A DNA stretch of 64,000 nt from an uncultured Rhodocyclaceae bacterium (GTDB lineage Bacteria; Pseudomonadota; Gammaproteobacteria; Burkholderiales; Rhodocyclaceae). The notes under the pieces are model-generated. The model searched no databases and had not been told where the DNA came from. It worked only from the letters and a program-made list of their open reading frames with translations. The stretch lies in NCBI GenBank assembly GCA_934271525.1, contig CAKQRL010000005.1, positions 23,540 to 87,539 of the forward strand, read 5' to 3'. Both the position numbers and the translations under genes were made by a program. Positions 41,957 through 49,547 of the stretch are shown here, piece after piece. The stretch's first letter is position 1. Every line of letters begins with the position of its first letter.

Positions 41957-43820
41957 CGCAAAATCCCACGAATCGCGCGTTTAAATTTAATTCAATAAAA
42001 TCAAGCGATTCTATATTTAAAAGCAATTTTGTGCCGATTTCTAGCCCGTTCGGCAGATTAAAAACCTTGGCAAACAGCGGAAAATCCAAAAGTCGCACAA
42101 GATTTTCACGAAAAACAACGGCTTTTAAGTTTTGTGGTTCTTGTTGTTTTAAAAAAACAAGCGACCAAAAACGTTCCATTGTGCGTTCAAATTCACCATA
42201 AGCGTTGTAAGTGGCTTCAAAAAGGCGCAACAAGCCAAACAATTCGGCGGATTGTCGCGCAAAAGGCGGTTTACTTTGATTCAAAATGGCAATCAGTTGC
42301 CGTTGGTTGATTAAATCGCTCAAACGGCGCAAAGGTGCCGTGCACCACGCGTAAGAATCCACGCCCAGCCCTTCGTGCGGTAAGGCTTTGGTTGAAAAAC
42401 GCGCGCGCCCTGTGGTTTGTGCGCGAAAAATCCCAGCGGCATTGGCATCGCTTATCGTTTTACCCCATAAAGAATTTGCCAAAATCATCAATTCAGCCAC
42501 GAGCATATCAATCGGCGTGCCGCGCTCGCGCGCGAAAATTTTGATATCGCAAGATTCGGGATTTTTTAAATCGCCTTCAATTTCAAAAATAAAATCCCCC
42601 AAACCTTGGTTATTTTTGCCCGCGCGTTTTTTGTTTTGAAAAACGGCAAATTGCCACAAAAAAAAGAGTTCTTTTTTGTAAGGAAAATCGCTCTGATTTT
42701 CCATATTAAAAACGGTCTCGGCATTAAAAAAAGCTTCTAATTTTTGTATGCGCAAGTTGTTGGCAACGGTGATTTTTTCTAATTTGCTCTTAAAAGCCAC
42801 AATTTCAAAGGCATCATTAACCGTTAAATAAAGCGAGACTGCTGCCACGGTTTTGCCTGCGTTTAATGTGCAATGTTGCACCACTGAATCGGGCAACATG
42901 GTGCGTTTTTCGCCCGGCAAATAAAGGGTTGATAAGCGTTCTTGCGCAATTTTTTGGATTTGTGAATTGTTGGCAAAAGCCGCACTCGGGGCAGCGATGT
43001 GAATGCCTATTTTTGTTTGGTTTTCTAAAAATGCCACGGAAAAGGCATCGTCAATTTCCGTGGTGCTCTCATCATCAATAGAAAAAGCGGCAACGCTTGC
43101 TTTTTCCCATTCGGGCGTTAAAAGGGTTTCGGTAATTGGCGGAAAATCCAAACACCGCCCGTTTAATTCTTGGAAAATAAACCGCGCCCAAAAAAGTTCA
43201 TAAGCGTTGGCATAAGCATTGTTGCGCAACATTAAGCGCTCGGGCGATTCGTTTAAATCAGCAACTGCCCAATCAAAGGCTTTGGCAGCCGCGCTTTGGC
43301 GATTTTTTGAAAACAAAACGGCGTTTTTTTCTGCCAAAATTTCGGCGGGCATTTCGCCGTTTTTTATCATTTGCGCCCATTGTTCAATTTGCAATTTTTC
43401 TGCTTCTTTTTTGGCTTGGGATTTTAAAGCCGCTTCTAAAATTTCAGGCGGCGCTTTTTTGAAGCGCCCTTTGCCTTTGCGATGAAAATAAATGGGCGCG
43501 GCATTGCACGCCAAAAAAACGGCAACGGCTTCAACAGCTGATGGCTCGTGCCCAAAATAATCGCGCGCGCAATCAACAAACAAAAATTCGCCATCGTTTA
43601 AAAAACATTCCCACAAAAAGTCTGGTGCAATGTCGTGGGCCAATGGTTCTGCCAAATCAAAAATCTCGCGCGCTGTGGGCGACTCAAAGCGCAAAACCAC
43701 TTGCGCGGGTTTAATTTTTAAGCGTTTTTTGGAGGGCATTTCCACATGCAATGCCGTGTCGGTCTCAGAAAGCAAGCTTGCCGCTTTGATTTGCCCGGCT
43801 TCATCAAAAAGCACATTCAT
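41937..43820 (-). CDS. RNase II/R-family (RNB domain) exoribonuclease
   Basis: A 627-aa protein containing an RNB catalytic domain from about residue 250, with the metal-binding aspartates in SIDDESTTEIDDAFSV and the family blocks MLPDSVVQHCTLNAGKTVAAVSLYL and YAWCTAPLRRLSDLINQRQLIA. The N-terminal 240 residues are less conserved, and no S1 domain is obvious at the C-terminus. It would degrade RNA 3' to 5' to nucleotides. ATG 43820 overlaps the udg stop (ATGA), chosen over a longer open frame to 44072 that lacks similarity. The Burkholderiales-type shortened RNB protein is the best match. Confidence 0.88.
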   Translation of the reverse strand: MNVLFDEAGQIKAASLLSETDTALHVEMPSKKRLKIKPAQVVLRFESPTAREIFDLAEPLAHDIAPDFLWECFLNDGEFLFVDCARDYFGHEPSAVEAVAVFLACNAAPIYFHRKGKGRFKKAPPEILEAALKSQAKKEAEKLQIEQWAQMIKNGEMPAEILAEKNAVLFSKNRQSAAAKAFDWAVADLNESPERLMLRNNAYANAYELFWARFIFQELNGRCLDFPPITETLLTPEWEKASVAAFSIDDESTTEIDDAFSVAFLENQTKIGIHIAAPSAAFANNSQIQKIAQERLSTLYLPGEKRTMLPDSVVQHCTLNAGKTVAAVSLYLTVNDAFEIVAFKSKLEKITVANNLRIQKLEAFFNAETVFNMENQSDFPYKKELFFLWQFAVFQNKKRAGKNNQGLGDFIFEIEGDLKNPESCDIKIFARERGTPIDMLVAELMILANSLWGKTISDANAAGIFRAQTTGRARFSTKALPHEGLGVDSYAWCTAPLRRLSDLINQRQLIAILNQSKPPFARQSAELFGLLRLFEATYNAYGEFERTMERFWSLVFLKQQEPQNLKAVVFRENLVRLLDFPLFAKVFNLPNGLEIGTKLLLNIESLDFIELNLNARFVGFCDENTNY

Positions 43821-44476
43821 TGCGGCATCTCCAAAAGGGCGCGCAGCCCCAACAAATCTTGCCACGCAAGCGCTTTTTCCATGGGGTTTAGCGCCAAATA
43901 CGCTGGGTGAAAAGTGGCAACAACATGGGCGTTTTGAATTTTGAAGATTTGCCCTCTTAATTGATGCAAATCGCGCGAATCGTCCAAAACGGAAAACGCC
44001 GCCGTTTTGCCCAAAAGCAAAATGGCAGCGGGTTGAATTTCTTTGATTTGCGCCATCAAAAATTCGCGGCAAGCCACAATGTCAGAAGCGCTGGGTTTTT
44101 CCGCTTTGCATTTTAAGGCAAAGGTTAAAAAGCAATCGTCAAAGGTTAAGCCAATTGATGAGAGCATTGCTTTTAACATTTCGCCGTTTTTGTCTGAAAA
44201 GGCATTGCCTGAAAGGTTATCCATAGCAGAAGGCGATTCGCCCACAATTAAAACCCGTGCGGTTTTTTGACCACTGCCAAAAACCACATTTTGCCGATTT
44301 TCAAAAAAATGGCAGTTTTCGCATTGCGCAACTTGGAGTTTTAAATTATTCCAAGTGGCATTGGAATTGGAATCGGGTGATTTTCCACGGTCAACCGCAT
44401 TTTTTTTTGAAAATGTGGCTTTTAAAACCCACGGCATAATGCCGCATTCTTCCAAAATGCGCGTGCGGTCAAACAT
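43817..44476 (-). CDS. Uracil-DNA glycosylase, family 4-like (Fe-S)
   Basis: A 219-aa protein of the type 4/5 uracil-DNA glycosylase group, which removes uracil from DNA. Likely Fe-S ligands are the pair in QCENCHFF and Cys in LKCKAEKP and ACREF. Active-site regions are VGESPSAMDNLSGNAFSDKNGEML (motif 1, with unusual Ser-Ala after Pro where Gly-Glu is common) and TFHPAYL (motif 2). ATG 44476 gives the family N-terminus ILEECGIMPWVL. Residues FSKKNAVDRGKSP in the linker come from a single palindrome arm and its centre. It overlaps rimI by 8 bases and the RNB gene by 4. Confidence 0.88.
   Translation of the reverse strand: MFDRTRILEECGIMPWVLKATFSKKNAVDRGKSPDSNSNATWNNLKLQVAQCENCHFFENRQNVVFGSGQKTARVLIVGESPSAMDNLSGNAFSDKNGEMLKAMLSSIGLTFDDCFLTFALKCKAEKPSASDIVACREFLMAQIKEIQPAAILLLGKTAAFSVLDDSRDLHQLRGQIFKIQNAHVVATFHPAYLALNPMEKALAWQDLLGLRALLEMPQ
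44384..44395 (+). repeat. Single left-type arm inside the udg gene
   Basis: TCCACGGTCAAC with the following CGCATTTTTTTTTGAAAA centre lies in the coding linker between the N-terminal helix and the catalytic domain; on the gene strand it reads AVDRGK. Confidence 0.65.
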
Positions 44477-44933
44477 GGTGTTCTGCCAAGGGTAAGGTGC
44501 GAAATAAAACCAAACCGTCTTCTGCCAATTCGGGCAGTTGGTAATAATTGCGGCGGCGCGCAATTTCAATAAAACCAAATTTTTGGTAAAGCGCGCGCGC
44601 GGCAAGGTTGGATTCCCGCACATCCAAAAAGATTTTTAAAGCGCCAAAGGCATACGATTTTTTGCACACTTCGTTTAACAAAAAAGCGCCAAAACCTTGG
44701 CGGCGTTCATAACTTGCCACGCCAATGTTGAGCAAATGCGCTTCATCAATAATCACCATCCACACGCTAAAACCGATGATATTGCCGCTTTTCTTTAAAA
44801 TCCACGCGCTGTTTTTTGCATCCAACGAGTCGGCAAAATTGCGTGCGCGCCACGCAAAGGGATTATTTGCATCCAAGGCGACAACGGCGTTTAAATCTTC
44901 TTTGGTCATTGAATCAAGAACAATGTTGTTCAT
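44469..44933 (-). CDS. rimI: RimI, ribosomal-protein S18 alanine N-acetyltransferase
   Basis: A 154-aa GNAT enzyme that acetylates the N-terminal Ala of S18. Visible are LDANNPFAWRARNFADSL, the acetyl-CoA loop YERRQGFGAFLLNEVCK, and FLDVRESNLAARALYQKFGFIEIARRRNYY. It follows tsaB with a four-base overlap, the standard tsaB-rimI pairing, and overlaps udg. It is distinct from the GNAT half of the carbonic-anhydrase fusion. Confidence 0.94.
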   Translation of the reverse strand: MNNIVLDSMTKEDLNAVVALDANNPFAWRARNFADSLDAKNSAWILKKSGNIIGFSVWMVIIDEAHLLNIGVASYERRQGFGAFLLNEVCKKSYAFGALKIFLDVRESNLAARALYQKFGFIEIARRRNYYQLPELAEDGLVLFRTLPLAEHHV

Positions 44934-45625
44934 AGCCGAAATCCTTTGCGCGCGCGCTCGGCGGTGGTGTCGGCAACTTTGTTGCGCACATAAAGTGGCA
45001 CCAGGTTGTTGGCGGCAAAAACTTGTGCTTCTTTGGATTCTGCCAAACGTGCCACGTTTTCTGCCGTGGGAATGGCAGAAAAAAACGCCATATTTTTTTC
45101 TTTTAAAAGATTTAAAAAATCAGGGTAATTGTCGGCAATATTGCCCACGGCGATGATTTTTTTTGAAAAATCCAAATCAGGCAAATGGTCAGCAGCGCAC
45201 AAAAAAGGCGCTGTTTCTTCCACCAATTTTTGATTTTGAACATTAAAAACGGCGCAGTAAATCTCGCGCATTCGGGCATCCAACAATGCCAAGATTTTTG
45301 CGTTTTCCGCTTTTTTTATAACCGAAAAAGCAAGCGTTTTTAAGGATGAAACGCCCAAAATTGGCAAATTGAAAGCCAATGAAAAAGCTTGCGCCGTGGC
45401 AATTCCGTGGCGCAACCCTGTGAAAGCGCCCGGGCCAATATCAACCGCAATGGCATTTAAATCGGCACGCGTGGTTTTTGAATCGTCCAAAATTTTTTGA
45501 ACCGCTGGCAAAAAGGTTGCGGAATGCGCCTTGGCAACATCGCAGTTTTGGCTAAACATTTTTTTGCCGCTTAAAAGGGCGCAGGAAGCGCTGGCAGTGG
45601 CGGTTTCAATGGCGAGAATGTTCAT
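44930..45625 (-). CDS. tsaB: TsaB, tRNA threonylcarbamoyladenosine factor
   Basis: A 231-aa partner of TsaD in making t6A at position 37 of ANN-decoding tRNAs. ASKHA fold signs are ILAIETATASASCALLSG and AIAVDIGPGAFTGLRHGIATAQAF. It overlaps yaaA upstream by 20 bases and rimI by four. TsaD is not in the window. Confidence 0.95.
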   Translation of the reverse strand: MNILAIETATASASCALLSGKKMFSQNCDVAKAHSATFLPAVQKILDDSKTTRADLNAIAVDIGPGAFTGLRHGIATAQAFSLAFNLPILGVSSLKTLAFSVIKKAENAKILALLDARMREIYCAVFNVQNQKLVEETAPFLCAADHLPDLDFSKKIIAVGNIADNYPDFLNLLKEKNMAFFSAIPTAENVARLAESKEAQVFAANNLVPLYVRNKVADTTAERARKGFRL

Positions 45626-46361
45626 TGCGGCGGAAAATCAAAAGTTCTTCTGTGGAATTGTCGCAAAATTGGTAACCTTCTGCGCAAAAATCGCGCAAGT
45701 CGGCAGGTTTGGTTAGGCGATTTTCAATAATAAAACGCGCCATCAAACCGCGCGCACGTTTGGCATAAAAAGAAATGGTTTTAAAAACGCCGTTTTTTTC
45801 ATCTTCAAAAACGCAATTAACCACCGGCGATTTTAAAAATGGAGAAACGCTTTTAAAGTATTCATTGCTTGCCAAATTCACAAAACAATTCGGCGCTTCC
45901 AATTCCAAAAAATCCGCAATTTTGCAATGCCAAAACGCGTATAAATCTTTGCCTTGTTGGTTTTTGAGCTTTGTTTTCATTTCCAAGCGATACGGCAAAA
46001 TGGCATCAAAAGGTTTTAACACGCCGTAAAGTCCGCACAAAATGCGCAAATGCGCTTGGGCAAAATCTAGATTTTTCAAAGTTTTGGCGTTTAATCCTTC
46101 ATAAACATCGCCATTAAAAGCAAAAATCGCCGCGCGGGTGTTTTGAGAATCGGCAGACCATTGAGCAAATCGGCGCAGGTTTAAATCCGCAAGCGCGGGT
46201 GAGATGTTCATCAAAGCGGCCAAGTCTTTGGCGGAATAATTTTTCAAAATGCCAACAAGATTTTGCGCTTCTTTTAAAAAATGCGGCGTAGAACTTGGCA
46301 TTTTGGGCGGAATTTCCGATTCAAAATCCAAAGTTTTGGCAGGGGAGAGCAAAATTTGCAT
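45606..46361 (-). CDS. yaaA: YaaA-family peroxide-resistance protein
   Basis: A 251-aa UPF0246 protein; the E. coli member lowers intracellular free iron during peroxide stress and has a DNA-binding fold. The start QILLSPAKTLDFES and the blocks AIFAFNGDVYEGLNAKTL, LRILCGLYGVLKPFDAILPYRLEM, NLASNEYFKSV and FYAKRARGLMARFII are diagnostic. ATG 46361 gives the family N-terminus; ATG 46364 immediately before it is equally possible. It is first in a six-gene minus-strand run and is preceded by a palindrome. Confidence 0.93.
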   Translation of the reverse strand: MQILLSPAKTLDFESEIPPKMPSSTPHFLKEAQNLVGILKNYSAKDLAALMNISPALADLNLRRFAQWSADSQNTRAAIFAFNGDVYEGLNAKTLKNLDFAQAHLRILCGLYGVLKPFDAILPYRLEMKTKLKNQQGKDLYAFWHCKIADFLELEAPNCFVNLASNEYFKSVSPFLKSPVVNCVFEDEKNGVFKTISFYAKRARGLMARFIIENRLTKPADLRDFCAEGYQFCDNSTEELLIFRRNEHSRH

Positions 46362-46376
46362 CATTTTTTTCAATTT

Positions 46377-46427
46377 TCCACGGTCAACTTTTTATTTTTT
46401 TGAAAAAAATTTTGGGTTGACCGTGGA
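46377..46427. repeat. Palindromic element, 51 bp, between argF and yaaA
   Basis: TCCACGGTCAAC to GTTGACCGTGGA, both arms carrying the matched C/G variant, so the stem is perfect. Confidence 0.92.
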
Positions 46428-46441
46428 TTTTTTTAAAAGTT

Positions 46442-47365
46442 TTAAGCGCGCTCCACTTGCCCCAAAATCAAATATTCCATCAAGGCTTTTTGTGCGTGCA
46501 TGCGGTTTTCGGCTTCATCCCAAACAACCGATTGCGGTCCATCAATCACCGATGCGGTTACTTCTTCGCCGCGGTGCGCGGGCAAACAATGCATAAAAAT
46601 GGCATCTTTATTGGCAAGCGCCATCATCGCATCATCCACGCAAAAATTGGCAAAGGCTTTTTGGCGCGCGGCGTTTTCTTCTTCAAAACCCATAGAAGTC
46701 CAAACATCTGTGGTTACCAAATCAGCGCCGCGGCAAGCATCCATTGGGTTTTCAAAAACTTGGTAACGATTTGTAGGAATGTTGGCGTTTAATTTGGGGT
46801 CTAATCCGTAACCTTCGGGGGAAGAGACGTGAACCTTAAAATCCATAATTTCAGCGGCTTGCAACCACGTGTTGCACATATTGTTGGCATCGCCAACCCA
46901 CGCCACCGTTTTGCCGGCGATGTTGCCGCGGTGTTCGTGGTAAGTAAAAATATCCGCCAAAATTTGGCAAGGATGAAATTCGTTGGTCAAGCCGTTAATC
47001 ACCGGTACGCGTGAATTTTTGGCAAAACATTCCACCATGGATTGTTCAAAGGTGCGAATCATCACCAAATCGCTCATGCGGGAAATCACTTGCGCGGAAT
47101 CTTCAATGGGTTCGCCGCGCCCAAGTTGTGAATCGCGCGTGTTTAAATAAACCGCAAAACCGCCCATTTGCTGAATGCCCGCTTCAAAGGACAATCTGGT
47201 TCGCGTGCTTGCTTTTTCAAAAATCATCACCAGCGTGCGGTCTGCTAATGGCCAATATTGCCGATAGGTTTTGTATTGTTTTTTAATCCACGCGGCGCGT
47301 TCAAACAAATAAAAATATTCATCCCGCGTGAAATCGGAAAATTGTAAAAAATGCTTGATATTCAT
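46442..47365 (-). CDS. argF: ArgF, ornithine carbamoyltransferase
   Basis: Makes citrulline from ornithine and carbamoyl phosphate in arginine synthesis. 307 aa with the carbamoyl-phosphate loop FEKASTRTRLSFEAG, the YLNTRDSQLGRGEPIEDSAQV region, FHPCQILADIFTYHEHRG and the ornithine site HCLPAHRGEEV. It overlaps argD by four bases, so the two arginine enzymes are co-translated. A palindrome marks its 3' boundary. Confidence 0.98.
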   Translation of the reverse strand: MNIKHFLQFSDFTRDEYFYLFERAAWIKKQYKTYRQYWPLADRTLVMIFEKASTRTRLSFEAGIQQMGGFAVYLNTRDSQLGRGEPIEDSAQVISRMSDLVMIRTFEQSMVECFAKNSRVPVINGLTNEFHPCQILADIFTYHEHRGNIAGKTVAWVGDANNMCNTWLQAAEIMDFKVHVSSPEGYGLDPKLNANIPTNRYQVFENPMDACRGADLVTTDVWTSMGFEEENAARQKAFANFCVDDAMMALANKDAIFMHCLPAHRGEEVTASVIDGPQSVVWDEAENRMHAQKALMEYLILGQVERA

Positions 47366-48540
47366 AAGCGCAAAAATTGTTGAATGACAGGAACCAAGCG
47401 GGCGACAAGTTCATCCGCTTCATTTTGTGAAATGATTAAGGCGGGCAACAACCGCACAACAGAGCCGGCGGTTACATTGACCAACAAACCTTCTTTTAAT
47501 GCCATTGTAACCAAATCCGCACAGGGTTTTGATAATGCAATGCCAATCATCAAGCCAAAACCGCGCACTTCTTCAACGCCTTGGGTGTTGGCCAATGCTT
47601 TTTCCAATGCTGATTTTAAATAAGCGCCCATTTTTTGGGCGTTTTCCAAAAGATTTTCAGATTCAATAATCTCTAATGTTGCCAATGCCGAACGCATCGC
47701 CAATGGATTGCCGCCAAAGGTGGAGCCGTGGTTGCCCGCTTGCCACAAGCCTTTGATTTTATTGCCTGCCAAACACGCCCCAACGGGAATGCCATTGCCC
47801 AAACTTTTGGCTAAGGTTGCCACATCCGGCACAATGCCCGAATGTTGATAAGCAAACCATTTGCCGGTGCGCGCCATTCCGCATTGCACTTCGTCACACA
47901 TCAAAAGCAGATTGTTTTCATCACACAAGGCGCGCAGTTGTTTTAAATATTCCGAATCTGCCAAATAAATGCCGCCTTCGCCTTGCAAAACTTCCAACAT
48001 CACCGCAGCGGTTTTGGGCGTAATGGCGGCTTGAATGGCTTTTAAATCCCCAAAAGGCACGCGCACAAAACCAGACACCAAAGGTTCAAAACCTTCTTGG
48101 GTTTTGGGGTTGGCTGTGGCTGATAAGGTTGCCAAACTGCGCCCGTGAAAAGCGTGGCTCATCACAATAATTTCAGGCGTTTCATCCTTGGCAATGTTTT
48201 TGATGCGATGCCCAAAAAATCGTGCCAATTTAAACGCGGCTTCATTGGCTTCTAACCCAGAATTGCAAAAAAACACTTCTGTTAAGCCAGAGAGTTGGCA
48301 GAGTTTTTCCGCACATTGTTCTTGCAAATCAATTTCATAAATGTTGGACGTATGCGTTAAAAGTGCCACTTGGTTTTGAATGGCTTGAACCCATTTGGGA
48401 TGCGCATGCCCCAAGGCATTGACCGCAATGCCGGAAAAAGTATCCAAATATTCTTTTGCATTAGAATCTTTTAAAAACAAACCCTTGCCACTTTGAAAAG
48501 CAACGGGCAAGCGCGCGTAAGTGTGCATCAAATGCGACAT
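47362..48540 (-). CDS. argD: ArgD, acetylornithine aminotransferase
   Basis: Pyridoxal-phosphate enzyme making N-acetylornithine, fourth step of arginine synthesis (and often acting in lysine synthesis). 392 aa: YARLPVAFQSGKGLFLKDSNAKEYLD, FCNSGLEANEAAFKLAR, HAFHGRSLATLSATANPK, LLMCDEVQCGMARTGKWFAYQ and LAKSLGNGIPVGA with the PLP Lys. ATG 48540 starts the family N-terminus; the frame is open to 48636 but without similarity. It is divergent from parA, with 72 bases between starts. Confidence 0.97.
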   Translation of the reverse strand: MSHLMHTYARLPVAFQSGKGLFLKDSNAKEYLDTFSGIAVNALGHAHPKWVQAIQNQVALLTHTSNIYEIDLQEQCAEKLCQLSGLTEVFFCNSGLEANEAAFKLARFFGHRIKNIAKDETPEIIVMSHAFHGRSLATLSATANPKTQEGFEPLVSGFVRVPFGDLKAIQAAITPKTAAVMLEVLQGEGGIYLADSEYLKQLRALCDENNLLLMCDEVQCGMARTGKWFAYQHSGIVPDVATLAKSLGNGIPVGACLAGNKIKGLWQAGNHGSTFGGNPLAMRSALATLEIIESENLLENAQKMGAYLKSALEKALANTQGVEEVRGFGLMIGIALSKPCADLVTMALKEGLLVNVTAGSVVRLLPALIISQNEADELVARLVPVIQQFLRL

Positions 48541-48612
48541 TGTTTTGTTCCCCAAAAAATGTGGAAAAATGGCATAGTAAAGAAAAGCACTGCAAAAAGT
48601 AAGAGATTTGTT

Positions 48613-49374
48613 ATGAAAATTGCGATTTTTAACCAAAAAGGCGGGGTTGGCAAAACCACAACGGCGCTCAATTTGGCGGCTGCTTTGAAGTTGAATGGCA
48701 AAAAACCGCTTTTAATTGATTTAGACCCGCAAGGGCATTTAACGGGAATGATTGAGCCTTTTCCCAAAAAAATGTCGCCCAATATTTTTGATTTTTTTAA
48801 AGACGAAGCGCTCATAAAAGATTTGATTGTGCCGTGGAAAAACGTGGGCGATATTATCCCCGCGCCTTTGCAGCTTATCAAAGCGGATGCCGTGTTCGGC
48901 AAAGGAATGGGTTCTCTTAACAAATTGCGCGATGGTTTGCTTGCGTGGGAAGCTGAAAATTCTGAGCGCCCGATTATTATTGATTGTTGCCCTTATATCG
49001 GCGTGTTGGCATTGAATGCCATTTTTGCCTGCGATTGTTTGATTATTCCCGTGTCAACCGATTATTTGTCGCTCCAAGCGGCTGAAAAAATCACGCGCAC
49101 GTTGGAAACCTTGGAACCTGTGATGAAGCGCCGCGTGCCGCGCCGTTATTTGTTAACCCGATTTGTGAAGAATCGCAAAATGAGTGCGGATGTGAAATTC
49201 CGTTTGCAAAAGCTTTTTGATACCGAAATGTTGGAGACGCTGATTTTTGAAAACGTGGCAATTGCGGAAAGTCCCTTGCAAAAATGCGATGTTTTAACAC
49301 ACAAATACGCCAGCACCGGCGCACAAAATTACCGCCAACTTTTGCGAGAACTCAAAGCCCGTGGTGACCTTTAA
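48613..49374 (+). CDS. ParA/Soj-family ATPase
   Basis: A 253-aa deviant-Walker ATPase: KGGVGKTTTALNLAAALK (signature Lys and P-loop), DLDPQGHLTG, IIDCCPYIGVLALNAIFACDCLIIPV and a C-terminal MSADVKFRLQKLF. Members of this group move plasmids, chromosomes or large protein assemblies by binding DNA non-specifically. No parB or parS-like site is next to it, so it is an orphan of the type that positions other cargo; the cargo is unknown. ATG 48613 follows AAGAGA weakly. It is convergent with tRNA-Thr. Confidence 0.88.
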   Translation: MKIAIFNQKGGVGKTTTALNLAAALKLNGKKPLLIDLDPQGHLTGMIEPFPKKMSPNIFDFFKDEALIKDLIVPWKNVGDIIPAPLQLIKADAVFGKGMGSLNKLRDGLLAWEAENSERPIIIDCCPYIGVLALNAIFACDCLIIPVSTDYLSLQAAEKITRTLETLEPVMKRRVPRRYLLTRFVKNRKMSADVKFRLQKLFDTEMLETLIFENVAIAESPLQKCDVLTHKYASTGAQNYRQLLRELKARGDL

Positions 49375-49388
49375 TAAAAAGAGTAAAA

Positions 49389-49434
49389 TCCACGGTCAAC
49401 AAGGAATTTTTTTGAATTTTTGGGGTAACCGTGG
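49389..49434. repeat. Palindromic element, degenerate, overlapping the tRNA 3' end
   Basis: Left arm TCCACGGTCAAC; right arm shortened to GGTAACCGTGG. The last three bases are the complement of the tRNA CCA end. Confidence 0.75.
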
Positions 49435-49505
49435 TGCCTCCTGTCGGAATCGAACCAACGCCTGATGATTACAAGTCAACTGCACGACCTTCATGCTAAG
49501 GAGGC
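49432..49505 (-). tRNA. tRNA-Thr (anticodon TGT)
   Basis: On the minus strand: acceptor stem GCCTCCT / AGGAGGC, D arm GCAT-GAAGGTC-GTGC, anticodon arm GTTGA-CTTGTAA-TCATC with one T-T mismatch, variable loop AGGC, T arm GTTGG-TTCGATT-CCGAC, discriminator A and an encoded CCA. The anticodon TGT reads ACA/ACG-type Thr codons. The 74-nt length is normal. The CCA lies in the arm of the adjacent palindrome. Confidence 0.85.
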
Positions 49506-49547
49506 TTTTGAAAGCGTGCAATTATAAAACAAAATGAGAGGAAAAAA

